Of a stretch of DNA of 64,000 nucleotides, positions 1 to 9,982 are shown one piece after another (the first letter of the stretch is position 1; each line of letters starts with the position of its first letter). Source of the stretch: Heliocidaris erythrogramma (taxonomy: Eukaryota; Echinodermata; Echinoidea; Camarodonta; Echinometridae); NCBI GenBank assembly GCA_025617745.1, contig CM046871.1, forward strand, positions 31,131,579-31,195,578, in the 5' to 3' direction. The notes below the pieces were generated by a model. It saw only the letters and a program-made list of their open reading frames with translations, searched no databases and was not told the origin of the DNA. The position numbers and the translations under genes were made by a program.

Positions 1-2
1 GA

Positions 3-1814
3 CCCATCATTTCCACCCGCGGATCTCCCAGCTACAACACAGCACGACACCTAGCCACCATACTTCAACCACTAGTAGGCCTCACCGACCATCACGTCAC
101 CAACTCACAGCATTTCGTCGACATCATCTCCAAGACTAAGCTTCAACCCACTGACACACTCGTCAGCTTCGACGTCGTCTCACTCTTTACCAGCGCACCG
201 GTCACCGAAACCTGCGATATCATCAGACAACGACTCCTCACCGACTCAGACCTTGCCTCACGCACCAACCTCACTCCTGACCAGATCCACGACCTTCTCC
301 TCACCTGCCTCAACTCCAATTCCTTTAAGTGGCGCACCAACTTCTACAAACAACTCAAAGGGGCTGCCATGGGTTCACCTCTCTCACCAATCATCGCCAA
401 CATCTTCATGGAGCACCTCGAACAACAAGCACTGAAGACCGCCGACAAACGACCCTCACTCTGGCTTCGCTACGTAGACGACACTTTCGTCATCTGGCCA
501 CACAGCACAACAGACTTGCACCGATTCCTCGACCACCTCAACAGCCAACACCCAGACATCAAGTTCACGATGGAGACTCAACTCAACGACTCAATCCCTT
601 TCCTGGACGTTCTCGTCAAGAAGACTAACTCAGGGTTCCTTTCACACCAGATCTACCGAAAACCTACCCATACGGACAGATACCTCAACTACCGCTCCTT
701 CCACCACCCATCCGTCCACCAGTCGGTACCCAACTCCCTCATCAGACGCGCATACCAACTCAGTGACAAGGACCATCTTCAACAAGAACTCACTCACATC
801 ACCAATGCACTCACCTCCATCAACCAATACCCTAGGAAGAAGATCTCCACCCACCGACCTCATCACCAACCCACAGACGCCGCCACCGACGACCAACCCA
901 CCGGCAACCAACCCACCACAGTTGTTCTCCCGTACCTCGGCAAGACATCCCACCAACTACACCGCATACTTACTCAGGCTAACTTCAAAGTCCGACACCG
1001 ATCCTCCAAAAAACTTCACTCCATCTTGCACTCACACAAGGACAAGACCCCCACCAACAAACAACCCGGTGTATACAAGATTCCCTGCGACTGCGGCAAA
1101 GTCTACATCGGAGAGACAGGACGAGATTTCAACACAAGACTTAAGGAACACAAGGCCTGCCACCGACTTAGCGACTGGGACAAATCTGCAATAGTCAAAC
1201 ACGCACAACAAGAACATCACCACATCGACTGGGCACACAGCACTCTAATCACCAACATCAAGCACTGGCACACCAGAAGAGTGAGGGAGGCCATCGAGAT
1301 TCAACGCCACGACACAGTACCACAGGACACTGGACTTCATCTCAACCACATCTGGCACCCAATCCTTCATAGGGGCACCAACCAACACCAAACCCAATCC
1401 ACACAACCAGCACCACTGACAACTCAGTCGACTGAATCGCCGCCCACCAAACCCACCGACTCACAGCCCACTCAACCCGCCGACCAGCCGACCATCCAGC
1501 ACGCCGACCCGCCGACTACCAACGCCATCCCACCCAACCCTCAGGCCGACGCACCCCCGACACCACAGCCCGCCGTCCCACCTACACAAACCCGGTACAA
1601 TCTCCGCCCTCGACCAGCCAACACACAAAGGACTTCACGCCGCCAGCCACCCGCTACCAATCCATCCGACGTCCGCACACACGTCCACACAACTCTCGGA
1701 CATAATAGCGCCACCACCGACAGCAACCCGCCCGCACCTCCGGCCGCCGATTCCTCCGACGTCCGCACACACTCCATAAAACCCCGCCGCTCGTCTAGCA
1801 CACTTCACTCCTGA
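3..1814 (+). CDS. Penelope-like element polyprotein (RT + GIY-YIG), 5' truncated by window edge
   Basis: Frame 3 is open from the window edge to the TGA at 1812-1814, giving 603 residues with no stop. The Met at 369 is internal, because conserved RT sequence precedes it. Seen in order: RT motif SFDVVSLF (residues 55-62 of this fragment), KGAAMGSPLSPIIANIF (from 119), catalytic YVDD (157-160), then a GIY-YIG nuclease with GVYKIPCDCGKVYIGETGR (356-374), the Cys-x-Cys inside it and a downstream His-rich stretch. A Pro/Thr/Gln-rich tail of about 150 residues ends the protein. RT followed by GIY-YIG is the hallmark of Penelope-like retroelements, which copy themselves by target-primed reverse transcription. 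The codon use is strikingly C-rich and unlike the rest of the window. No frameshift is visible, so this copy is young or the tail is under selection. Confidence 0.93.
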   Translation, partial: PIISTRGSPSYNTARHLATILQPLVGLTDHHVTNSQHFVDIISKTKLQPTDTLVSFDVVSLFTSAPVTETCDIIRQRLLTDSDLASRTNLTPDQIHDLLLTCLNSNSFKWRTNFYKQLKGAAMGSPLSPIIANIFMEHLEQQALKTADKRPSLWLRYVDDTFVIWPHSTTDLHRFLDHLNSQHPDIKFTMETQLNDSIPFLDVLVKKTNSGFLSHQIYRKPTHTDRYLNYRSFHHPSVHQSVPNSLIRRAYQLSDKDHLQQELTHITNALTSINQYPRKKISTHRPHHQPTDAATDDQPTGNQPTTVVLPYLGKTSHQLHRILTQANFKVRHRSSKKLHSILHSHKDKTPTNKQPGVYKIPCDCGKVYIGETGRDFNTRLKEHKACHRLSDWDKSAIVKHAQQEHHHIDWAHSTLITNIKHWHTRRVREAIEIQRHDTVPQDTGLHLNHIWHPILHRGTNQHQTQSTQPAPLTTQSTESPPTKPTDSQPTQPADQPTIQHADPPTTNAIPPNPQADAPPTPQPAVPPTQTRYNLRPRPANTQRTSRRQPPATNPSDVRTHVHTTLGHNSATTDSNPPAPPAADSSDVRTHSIKPRRSSSTLHS

Positions 1815-1847
1815 TGACGGACAGTCAACCTGTCCGAAACGTCGAGT
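1807..1847 (+). ncRNA. Hammerhead-ribozyme-like motif overlapping the Penelope stop codon
   Basis: The core CTGATGA lies at 1811-1817, then hairpin GGACAG (1819-1824)/CTGTCC (1830-1835) with loop TCAAC, then GAAA (1836-1839), then AC/GT making a minimal stem III, and the cleavage triplet GTC (1841-1843). Stem I is ACTC (1807-1810) against GAGT (1844-1847). Hammerhead ribozymes are known in Penelope-like elements, often with a vestigial stem III. One base departs from the strict consensus: an extra C at 1818 between the core and stem II, which could instead pair with G1836 and lengthen stem II. The TGA stop codon sits inside the catalytic core. Confidence 0.6.
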
Positions 1848-2600
1848 AACCTCCTACTCAAGCCTCATCTACTGAAACCTTCGCTACTCAATCCATCGCT
1901 GCTCATCCATCGGTCATCAACCAAGTCTTCTCATCTCATCTCATCTGGTCTACAGTCCTTTTCAGGACTTCACCCAGTGTCACGAAAGATTATTTCTTCT
2001 TTTCTCTCTTCTCATCCTTTCTCGTCTATCCATCTCCAATTTTCTTTTTCCCTTTTCTCCTACCAACACACATGGTGAACCGTAAACCTTCTCCACGTTA
2101 TAAGCTCCACCATGCAAACCTTCAAAGATCATCTATTCATCATTACATGTGAGAAGAAGGCTTAACTTTAAGAATGTCTTCCGAGCAAAAAGAAGAAGTG
2201 GAATGAGGAAGAGGGAAAGAAATAAAATACACTGATGAGTAAGGATTGTTAGAGGAATATGATGGAGTAGAAAAGGGGGAATAAAAAAATATGGAAGCAT
2301 GGAAAAAAGAGAAACTAAGGGAAATTCAGTGAAGATCAGGGGAAGAAGGACAAAAAAGAAAGAAAAGGAAAATAAGAAGGTACAGGACTAAGGAGAAGAT
2401 CAAATAAAAGATTGAGCAGAAAAAGCAGAAGAAAAAAATTGGAGAATGTGAGAAAGGGGTACAAAAGAACCATTGAGAGATGAAGTGGGCTAGCCAACAT
2501 TTTTCCGTCAAGAAGGAGATGCATACAGTAGTCTACAGTTTTACATCCGTGTATCTCCTGGTACCATTGACATTAATTAGGAATGAACTTTAGGGCAGTT
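1848..2600 (+). other. Penelope 3' tail, then gene-free A/G-rich sequence
   Basis: C/T-rich sequence continues to about 2,010 (TACAGTCCTTTTCAGGACT is a small palindrome near 1,950) and is probably the element's untranslated 3' tail. From 2,100 the composition switches to A/G-rich, gene-free sequence. No target-site duplication can be defined because the left end is outside the window. Confidence 0.5.
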
Positions 2601-2893
2601 CCACGGTAACGGAAGGACAATCAGACAGAATTTTCAAAGTTTGAGTACTGCAAGAAAAGTTTTATTGATGAAACATTTCAAACATTACAAATGTATTACT
2701 AGAAGAAGTAACTATAATTTCCACCGACATTTTTGTTATACCTGCTAAAGAGTAATAAAATATGCATATTAATGAGGTCGGTAACGGAAGGACATCAAAA
2801 TGGACATAGGTTTTCAGGCTAATAAGCCACTTCGGAGATGCAATCTGAGCATGAGCAGATAAAGGTCATCTGTACAAAATTCTAAAACCCACT

Positions 2894-3205
2894 GGCCCGT
2901 ATTCTGAACTCCGGTTTAACTTAAACCATGGTCTAAATGTGTGGTTTAACTATGGGTAGCCAAATGTCACGCAAATCTCTAACAGTAGATATTCAATTTA
3001 TCAGCATTTTGGGTACTCAAACTATTAAAAAATGTCTGAGACTGATAACTACAATATATTTCTTTACCGTTAAAGCATGAGACCAGATTCCAATAAACAT
3101 ACGGAACATACAATATAAACAAAGTTTTGACATTTTTGGCTACCCATAGTTAAACCACACATTTAGACCATGGTTTAAGTTAAACCGGAGTTCAGAATAC
3201 GGGCC
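2894..3205. mobile_element. MITE with ~72-bp terminal inverted repeats (GGCCCGTATTCTGAACTCCG)
   Basis: Positions 2894-2967 are the near-perfect reverse complement of 3129-3205; both arms contain TTAAACCATGG and CTACCCATAG. The interior is about 160 bp and A+T-rich. No protein is encoded, so it is a non-autonomous element, inserted in the GGTAACGG array. The GGCCCG(T/A)ATTC end is shared with the elements at 35.0 and 42.9 kb. Confidence 0.88.
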
Positions 3206-3475
3206 AATGACACTAATATTCGATATGTGCTCATGAATGTCATGTAATCATTCAATTATGCACTAATGGTGCATTCCATGATATCCAGGTGGAAGTATTC
3301 TTTTTAAAGGGGGAAACAAAAGCTATTCATGAGGCACCTCTATCACTCCCAGAGTTATTTTTCTGAAGTGCACATAAAGGGACCCTCCATGTCTAAACTA
3401 TCTGTGGATATTTGGGGGTATTTGGGGTCATTTGTACCATGCGCTAACCCCGAACTGGCTTATTTGTCTGTATCA

Positions 3476-3846
3476 AAACTCTGTGAAGTTTATGATTCTA
3501 TTCTAATTTACAGGTATAGTTTAATCCACATAGTTTTACCTATACTTCAATGTATTTGACTTTCAAATATGTCAACTTGTACTTTATAACACATTATGCT
3601 CATGGATGTTTGGTAACGGAAGGACATACAGTTTGTCTGTGTATTATATATGGGGAAGATGCATTATTTTAAGATTTTACTAAACCTCTTTGAAGTTAAT
3701 GAATCTACATTGTATTCTACTTTATGGGTATACAGTTTAATCTACATAGTTTTAGCTATACTTACATATATTTAACTTTCAGATATGTCAACAGGTCTTT
3801 TTAATTACAACACATTATTTTCATTAATGATTGGTAACGGAATTGT
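3476..3846 (+). repeat. Best-preserved pair of ~221-bp tandem units
   Basis: The stretch ending at 3626 and the one ending at 3846 align along most of their length. Both contain TAGTTTTA(C/G)CTATACTT, then TTTCA(A/G)ATATGTCAAC, then ACACATTAT, then the key word GGTAACGGAA, at a period of 221 bp. There is no coding potential. Confidence 0.8.
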
Positions 3847-3999
3847 GTAACGGATTGTGTATACGGTGTATACACTGGTAATCACTGATCAAAAAGCAAG
3901 AATAGATGAATGCTGCAGACTGCTCAATTCTTTAACAGAAATCATGTGAAATCATTGTAAAAATGTAAATGACCGCAAAGACCAACTTGCTCCTCAATA

Positions 4000-4251
4000 T
4001 GAACACGATGACAAAGAAAGCGGACAAAATATACAGCTCCTCATTGTACCCTAATTGTTCTGGTAGACAAGAAAACATCCCTTATTGCTATTATATAAAA
4101 TAAGTAGAACAGGTGAATATGCATGTGACACCTGTTCTACACATTTTTACACAATAGCAATGAAGGGATGTTCTATTGTCTACCAGAGGAAGTGTGGAAG
4201 GTACAATGAGGAGCTGTATATTTTGTCTGCTTCTTTGTTCGCCATGTTCAT
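4000..4251. mobile_element. Palindromic MITE, copy 1 (GACAAAG...CTTTGTTC family)
   Basis: The whole element folds on itself: GCTCCTCATTGTACC near 4036 matches GGTACAATGAGGAGC near 4200, and the outer GACAAAGAAAGCGGACAAAAT matches in reverse at 4219-4239. A second copy with the same architecture lies at 25,026-25,279 inside an ATG4 intron. An open frame of 101 codons here is an accident of the palindrome. Confidence 0.85.
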
Positions 4252-4659
4252 AGTAAAATTCCAGTACAGTATGAGAGGCATACAGTCTTCTATCTCTGGC
4301 ACATGGTTTCATGATTTATTTACACATCAAATTAGTTTGGTACCATTCATCATACCAAAGGATTACTTGGATTTAGTCGAAGGTACTTAGAGTAGGTCCT
4401 GACACATTTATGTTTTCATCTCAGGGACACTTAAAGGCTCAAAATAGAACTCCATGCCCTTCCGTTACTAGCTTTGGTGAAGGAAGGACAATTTTAATTC
4501 ATTTATAATTAATTAAGAAGGAGTGGATGTGTGAATGCATTGGCACCAATTTATAGGTCTCCCTAAACTTGCTTTGCATTGAAAATTTTACAGTTTTCCA
4601 GTTACTATTTTTATTGCAATATAGAAAAACCTCTTTTTGTGGTAACAGAAGGACAAATA

Positions 4660-5528
4660 ATAATGCAACATTTAGGAAGTCACTGAAGTGTAACAAATCA
4701 TAGAAAACAAAAATAAAACATAATAAGCAGTACTGTTATATCTAATAAGTTTGAAATCTAATAATTCATCACATATCTTTATCACATATTTGGTACAAGC
4801 CATGCTACATCTGTACTACAATTTATACTTTTTAGAAAAATAATTAAGTTAATTAAACAATTAAAAATTTGACCCTGAAAATTTAATTAAACTAAACATT
4901 TTTGCTTACCTTCATAAAATTCAGAATTTAAGCTTTCATTTGATACCAAATTTGTGTGGGAAATATGCATGAATTTGAAATTTTAGATGTCATGTCCACT
5001 TTGGCGTGGAATTGCCCTTTATTGCGCAGATTCTTCTGCAATGTTTGAACTTAGCTAAAACGCATTTTTCTTGAAACTGTGAAATATTGTGGGTTTGTCC
5101 ACTTTGCCTCTCCTTACCAATCACCTGAAAAAATAGTTTGTGTGCAGCTAGAACGTATGAAGTTAACCTCAAAAAACTTTACTTGAATAAATGAAAACAT
5201 AAAACACCCTCGCGCGGAACCCAACTCCAAAATCGGTTCCGCGCAGGCCTCATTTTGTTCGAGCGCGTACAGGTCCGTCAATTAGTCTACTGGCAAGTTG
5301 CTGTAATGCTTATTTACGGAGTATTTAAATTTGCAATACATGTATCTCTGAAGATAGTTAATATTTAAATCTCATACTTTGCATTTTGTATGGCGACATG
5401 GAACCCCTAACATACAGAAGCAAAATATTTGTTGCTGATTGGTACCCTTTAATTGTATCCCCCGCAGAATGCCGGAGGATACTTTGGATTCAGCAGCGTT
5501 ACGCCGCCGCCGCCGCGTCACATTATTG
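4660..5528. other. No gene seen; A+T-rich spacer with a GC-rich patch
   Basis: A+T-rich with no supported frame. A GC-rich patch near 5,205-5,285 (CGCGCGGAACC, GAGCGCGTACAGG) and GCCGCCGCCGCCGCG near 5,502 stand out and may be the left end of the element that carries the tandem array to the right. Confidence 0.5.
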
Positions 5529-5529
5529 T

Positions 5530-6460
5530 GTGCGCTCTAACGGCCACATTCCTTGACGGATTTCTTTCAAACTTTGTATGGAGGTGTATCTTGGTATAAT
5601 CTAGACACCTATAATTTCTGGTGATGCTGCCCCCAGTGTTCTGTCTTTTATACGGTAAAAGGCCATATTTTTGTGGATAGTTTGTGGACTCTGTAGCGGT
5701 CACATTTCTCAACGGATTTTGTCCAAATTTTGCATGAAGGTGTCTCTTGGTATACCGGTACATGTAATCTAGAAGCCTATAGTTTTTGGTGATGCTGCCA
5801 CCAGTGTCCCATCTTTTATAGGGTCAAAGGTCATACTTTGGAGGATTGTGTGAGTGCACTCTGTAGGCCACATTTCGTGATGGATTTTTTTCAAATATTT
5901 TATGGAGATGTATCTTGGTATAATCTACACATCTTTACTTTTTGGTGATGCTGCCCTCATTGTTCCATCTTTAAAAGGGTCAAAGGTCATTTGTCCATTC
6001 CGTGCACTCTTCTGCATTTCTTGATGGATTTCTTTCAAATTTTATATGGGGGTGTGTCTGAGTGAAATCTACACATCTATAGTGTTTGCTAATGCTGCTC
6101 CAGTGTTCCGCTTTTTATAGGGTCAAATGTCATATTTTGGTTGCTGTCTTACATGCACTCTGGAGGACACATTTGTGGACTGATTACTTTCAGATTTTGT
6201 ATGGAGGTCCATCATAGAATACTCTAGACCTCTACAGTTTTTGGTGATGCTGCCCCAGTGTTCCGTCTTTTATAAGGTCAAAGGTCATATTTTAGTGGAT
6301 ATCTTGTGTGCGCTCTGCAGGTCACATTTCTTGACAGATTGCTTTCGAATTTTCTATAGGATGCATTATACTCTAATCTACACACATTGTTATGGTGATG
6401 CTGCTCCTAGTGTTGACAATAGTCCAGGCCACTGGTGGCAATCTATACGCCATCCTTTTG
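5530..6460 (+). repeat. Six-copy tandem array, period about 156 bp
   Basis: Units start at CACATT(C/T) near 5546, 5699, 5869, 6010, 6168 and 6324. Each carries GA(C/T)GGATT, TTTCAAA(C/T)TTT, ATGGAGGTGTATCTTGGTAT, GGTGATGCTGCCCC, then TTTTATAGGGTCAAAGGTCAT. Copies are diverged but collinear. The array ends near a short palindrome TGTCCATTCGCATTGCG/CGGCAATGGACA at 6490-6518. It is non-coding. Confidence 0.88.
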
Positions 6461-6479
6461 TTTGAGGGAGGGGAGGGGG

Positions 6480-7687
6480 GAGGTTCTATGTCCATTCGCA
6501 TTGCGCGGCAATGGACATTTCTAGTTATTAATGAATAGAAAGTACATATACATGTATGCTCCGGGAAAAAGAAGAGAAAAAGGGCATTATCTCTTGTAAA
6601 ACAAGATTGAGAAACACTTCTACTGTGAAGGGCAAGATAAAAAAAGAAAAAGAAAAAATACATGAGAAAAGAAAGTAAACACAATGAGAAATGAAGAATA
6701 CCGGTAGGAGGGCTAGGAGCAAATGATGGAGAAGAAATTATGGAAAATGCAACCTCACAAACTTTCTCATAATCATGTATTGTAGCAAATATGCTTATCA
6801 TTTCTTTAAATATTGATGGAGGGTGTTGCGTGTGTTACCTGTAATGCTACATGTACATTGGTGGCACAACGTTTTCTCCAGGCTCTATCTCGTCATTACC
6901 TGGAAGTCGATTAAGGGGAGGGTGTGGGAGGGGGTCGTATGATCTTCTTTTTATAGGACCTTTCCTCCTCTTTCTTTCTTCCTCTTTTCCATTTTTCCCC
7001 TCTTTTAAAAAAAAATACTTTTCTTACCTTTCGTAGTTCCTTCCCTCGCCCATATCTACGCTACTAAGTTACCCTAAACCTAGCTCGCTTGGTACCTCAT
7101 TGTCTTGATTTCTTTAGAGTATTGTTTATTTCATGCAATATCAAAAACTTCAAATAACAAAAAAATGGGATGAGGAGGGAAAAAGTGAAGCATTTGAGGG
7201 CAAGAAACTAGGAATCAACTTTATTTTGCCTATTAGGTGGGTGCTGACTGATGTCACTGTAAGTAGAAAAAAGACAATCAGGATTATTTTGAGGGGCAGG
7301 GCCTTTAGTACAGAGGTTGATGAAAAGCAAAGGGGGGGGGGGGAATGTTAAAAAAAAATTCTATGCAATTGCTCCAAAAACATGACAGTGGTTGTGTAGG
7401 AGCCTATGCATGCAGCTTACATGCCCCCCCCCCCCCCATTTGCCATTTGCCTCTTTGCCATTCTTGTAAGTTCATTTGTTTTTATTTTGCAGTCCCATTC
7501 CTTTCTTTCTTTTTTTTTGGGGGGGGGGGGGCCCTGTCAATTTCTTGCATGTGAATGGCAGTGTGAAGAAGTTTAACAGTGTAGTGCATTACATACTTGT
7601 ATTCAGATGTTGTTAATTGCTCTCCTGTAATGGTTACTAGTGATGAACATAAGGCTTTCCAATAGCTTGTCAGAAAAGCTGAATGCG
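6480..7687. other. No gene seen; homopolymer-rich
   Basis: No supported frame. Holds G-tracts at about 7332 and 7518, a C-tract at about 7424, and A/T-runs. Some of the small open frames here are translations of these tracts. Confidence 0.6.
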
Positions 7688-7690
7688 TTA

Positions 7691-7941
7691 AGGCCACCGC
7701 ACACCTTATGATTGGTCTGCAATCCGATTTCAGCAAAAAATGTAATATCATTTGACAAAACTAATTTTGCCCTGTAGAAAGCCGACAGCTCACCAAAACC
7801 CTGTGTTTAGTGCCGGTATTCATATTACTTTTCAGAACCTGAATAGGGTAGATTTAATTTCTTAAAATGCCAATATTTAATGCAATAGTGATCTCTTTCA
7901 CAAATCGGATCGCAGACCGATCGTAAGGTGTGCGGTGGCCT
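7691..7941. mobile_element. MITE with AGGCCACCGCACACCTTA ends and TTA target duplication
   Basis: The first ~40 bp (AGGCCACCGCACACCTTA, GGTCTGC, ATCCGATTT) reappear inverted at the right end (AAATCGGAT, GCAGACC, TAAGGTGTGCGGTGGCCT). A TTA triplet flanks both sides (7688-7690 and 7942-7944). It is 251 bp with no coding capacity. Confidence 0.9.
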
Positions 7942-7974
7942 TTAGACTGTGTCAGCTATTTTAACCCATTGCCC

Positions 7975-8040
7975 ATAGGAACTGGGTGGTCCCTGTATTA
8001 TGCCTATGGGGGTGAGAGAATTCAGTAGTCAAAGGGTTAA
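7975..8040 (+). repeat. Short dispersed repeat, copy 1
   Basis: GGGTGGTCCCTGTATTATGCC followed by GAATTCAGTAGTCAA and GGGTTAA matches 50,052-50,106 (GGGTGGCTCCTGTATTAAGCC...) on the same strand. About 60 bp; family unknown. Confidence 0.7.
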
Positions 8041-8497
8041 TGCATAATTTATGAGAAAGTGTCAAACACATATTTAATTACAGCCTGCTGTGTGCCATTG
8101 CCATTTAATAGTGATTTTTTTAATGTGGAGAGAATACATGTATATGTGTACATATGGATGTCAAGGATTTGTGAAGAGAGCAACCTGAGTTGTAAAGTGT
8201 CCACACATGCAGAGGCACAGAAACAGGCTTTTTTTTTCCCTTTCAATTTGGGCAAACCAAACTTTGACTTAAAATGGGTGACCAAAATATTTCATGTTTG
8301 TGGTCCTACTACATGTACGTGTAGGCAACTCAATGCTGGTATTTCATTGTTTCTTAACACTAGAAAAAATGAGCAATTTTCTTTATATGTTTGTGTAATA
8401 GCTGCTTTAAATCATGATTTTAAAAAATGAAGAAAGACATTATGAATATAAAACTTGGTGCCAAGCGGCAAGCTCAGTACATATGCAGGTAAATCTT
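8041..8497. other. No gene seen
   Basis: A+T-rich spacer. An open frame of 123 codons on the plus strand and one on the minus strand lack codon structure, conserved motifs or splice context. Confidence 0.5.
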
Positions 8498-9061
8498 TAA
8501 AGGGCAGTCCAACCTTGGTATTAAGATGATTTGTGTGAAAGCAGAAAAAAAAAAAGATCGTGAATGTTTGGAAGAAATGGGACAAGGAATAAGAGAGTTA
8601 TGGATGTTTTAAAAATGAGATCACTACATCTATGCGAATTTCAAATTGGCAATTTGGTGAGTCGATTGCGACATATTTGTGGACAACTCTCCGGTTTGTC
8701 GTACACAAAAATATCATTAATTTGCAGTTTTCTCCGAAGCGCCTTTACTCTTGGGGCAGTACTCAAAATATATTGGAGATAGCATATTGTTATAGGTCCT
8801 CATGAAAGAAAGAGATCCTGCTGAGTGATACATTTTGAAGAAAAAAAATGACATTTTAGTTATGGGGAGTTGTTCGCAACTACATCACAGTGACATTACC
8901 TTTTCAGCCAATTTGAAATTCAATAGTGATTACAACTTCAAAAATTCATAACTTTCTTATTGCTTGTCCGATTTCGTTCAAACTTTCACCAATCTGCTTC
9001 TCTGATTTTTCCTCTTTCTTTCAGAGCAACTTGCCATTATAAAGGTGGGATTTCCCTTTAA
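8498..9061. mobile_element. ~560-bp inverted-repeat element (TTAAAGGG ends)
   Basis: The left ~160 bp (TTAAAGGGCAGTCCAACC, GAAATGGGACAAGGAATAAG, GAATTTCAAATTGGC) match the right end in reverse (TTGCTTGTCCGATTTCG, GCCAATTTGAAATTC, GGGATTTCCCTTTAA). The arms are diverged. It carries no coding sequence. Confidence 0.8.
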
Positions 9062-9456
9062 TTGTTGAATAACATGTATGTACATGTAGGTCTACACACA
9101 GTGGATGTGTTGTTTTATTGGGAGGTGTTGCTGCCCTCTACTGAGCTTTTTGAATAATTCAAAGAATTAAATAATTATAAGGGCACTGTATTACAATGTA
9201 GTGGATATATGTATTATTTCTTTCTCTAACTTAGTACACAAGTATATGTTGGGGTGAAAAATAAGTTTTAAGGACCACTTTTATGTAGAGCCAAAATAGA
9301 TTTTATGCATTACAAAACCTTTTTATAGCAAGAGGTAGTGTACAGGGGCTTTTAATTAAAAAATTGCTTTCAATACCTTTATATTTTTCTCGTTGAGTTG
9401 TACATGTAGGTACATAAGTGTACATACATGTATACTTGATTTATTTGTCCTTGAAT

Positions 9457-9662
9457 AGACCGATTCTGTAATGTATACATGTACAAATTTGAGCACCTAG
9501 TGACGAGCTATTCCATTAACTTGCTTTTTATAAATGAGCCTCAATGCTTGGAATCCGGTTTGCATACATTATTTGTTGCTATGTCCGGCAAGTTTTCAGG
9601 TTGTCAAGAACAACCTTTGTTTTAAAGGAATAAAATTTGCATACATTTATACCGAAGCGGTC
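9457..9662. mobile_element. MITE related to the insertion at 38.1 kb
   Basis: Ends AATAGACCG.../...CGGTCTATT are inverted. The internal GCATACATTATTTGTTGCTATGTC and GGCAAG match GCATACATTAGTTGTTGCTATGTC at 38,221-38,260 (the shared word is cut here to its diagnostic part). Non-coding. Confidence 0.7.
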
Positions 9663-9803
9663 TATTGCAACATAGAAGTGTATACTGGTATGTGTGTTGA
9701 TGTGGATTAGTCTACAAGCTCAGACTCTAATTTGACACCTAAGCAAAATGCACTATGTCTTGAGTCGGTGCTAACCCAGCCGTACTTGGATACACTACAT
9801 GTA

Positions 9804-9980
9804 CAGTCAAACCTGTCTATTAAGGCCACCCAAGGGAAAGAGAAAAAGTGGCCACTGTAGACAGGTGGCCTTTATAGACAGGTTCTAAGACGCATATTTT
9901 TTGCTGCAGGGAGGCAATAAAAGTGACCACTATAGACAGGTGACCGCTATAGACAGGTGGCCACTAGACAGGTTTGACTG
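9804..9980. mobile_element. pogo/Tigger-like MITE, copy 1, TA target duplication
   Basis: CAGTCAAACCTGTCTA at the left and TAGACAGGTTTGACTG at the right, flanked by TA. The interior repeats GACAGGTGGCC several times. 177 bp, no ORF. Further copies: 37,340-37,512, a fragment at 55,235 and a decayed one at 56,930. Assignment to the TA-targeting pogo/Tc1 group rests on the TSD and the CAG end only. Confidence 0.82.
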
Positions 9981-9982
9981 TA

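Larger units (their letters stand above)
2605..4655 (+). repeat. Diverged repeat array keyed by GGTAACGGAAGGACA
   Basis: The 15-mer GGTAACGGAAGGACA occurs exactly at 2605, 2780 and 3612. Close variants lie at 3833 (GGTAACGG-A), 4476 (GGTGAAGGAAGGACA) and 4641 (GGTAACAGAAGGACA), and an inverted CCTTCCGTTAC lies near 4459. Sequence upstream of the key word is also shared (ATTAATGA before several copies), so these are ends of a decayed unit of roughly 175-220 bp. Two MITEs have since landed in the array. Confidence 0.7.

Noticed and set aside
8059..8430. 123-codon ORF upstream of ATG4
   Set aside because: No homology recognised, A+T-rich composition like spacer, and an opposing ORF of similar quality overlaps it.
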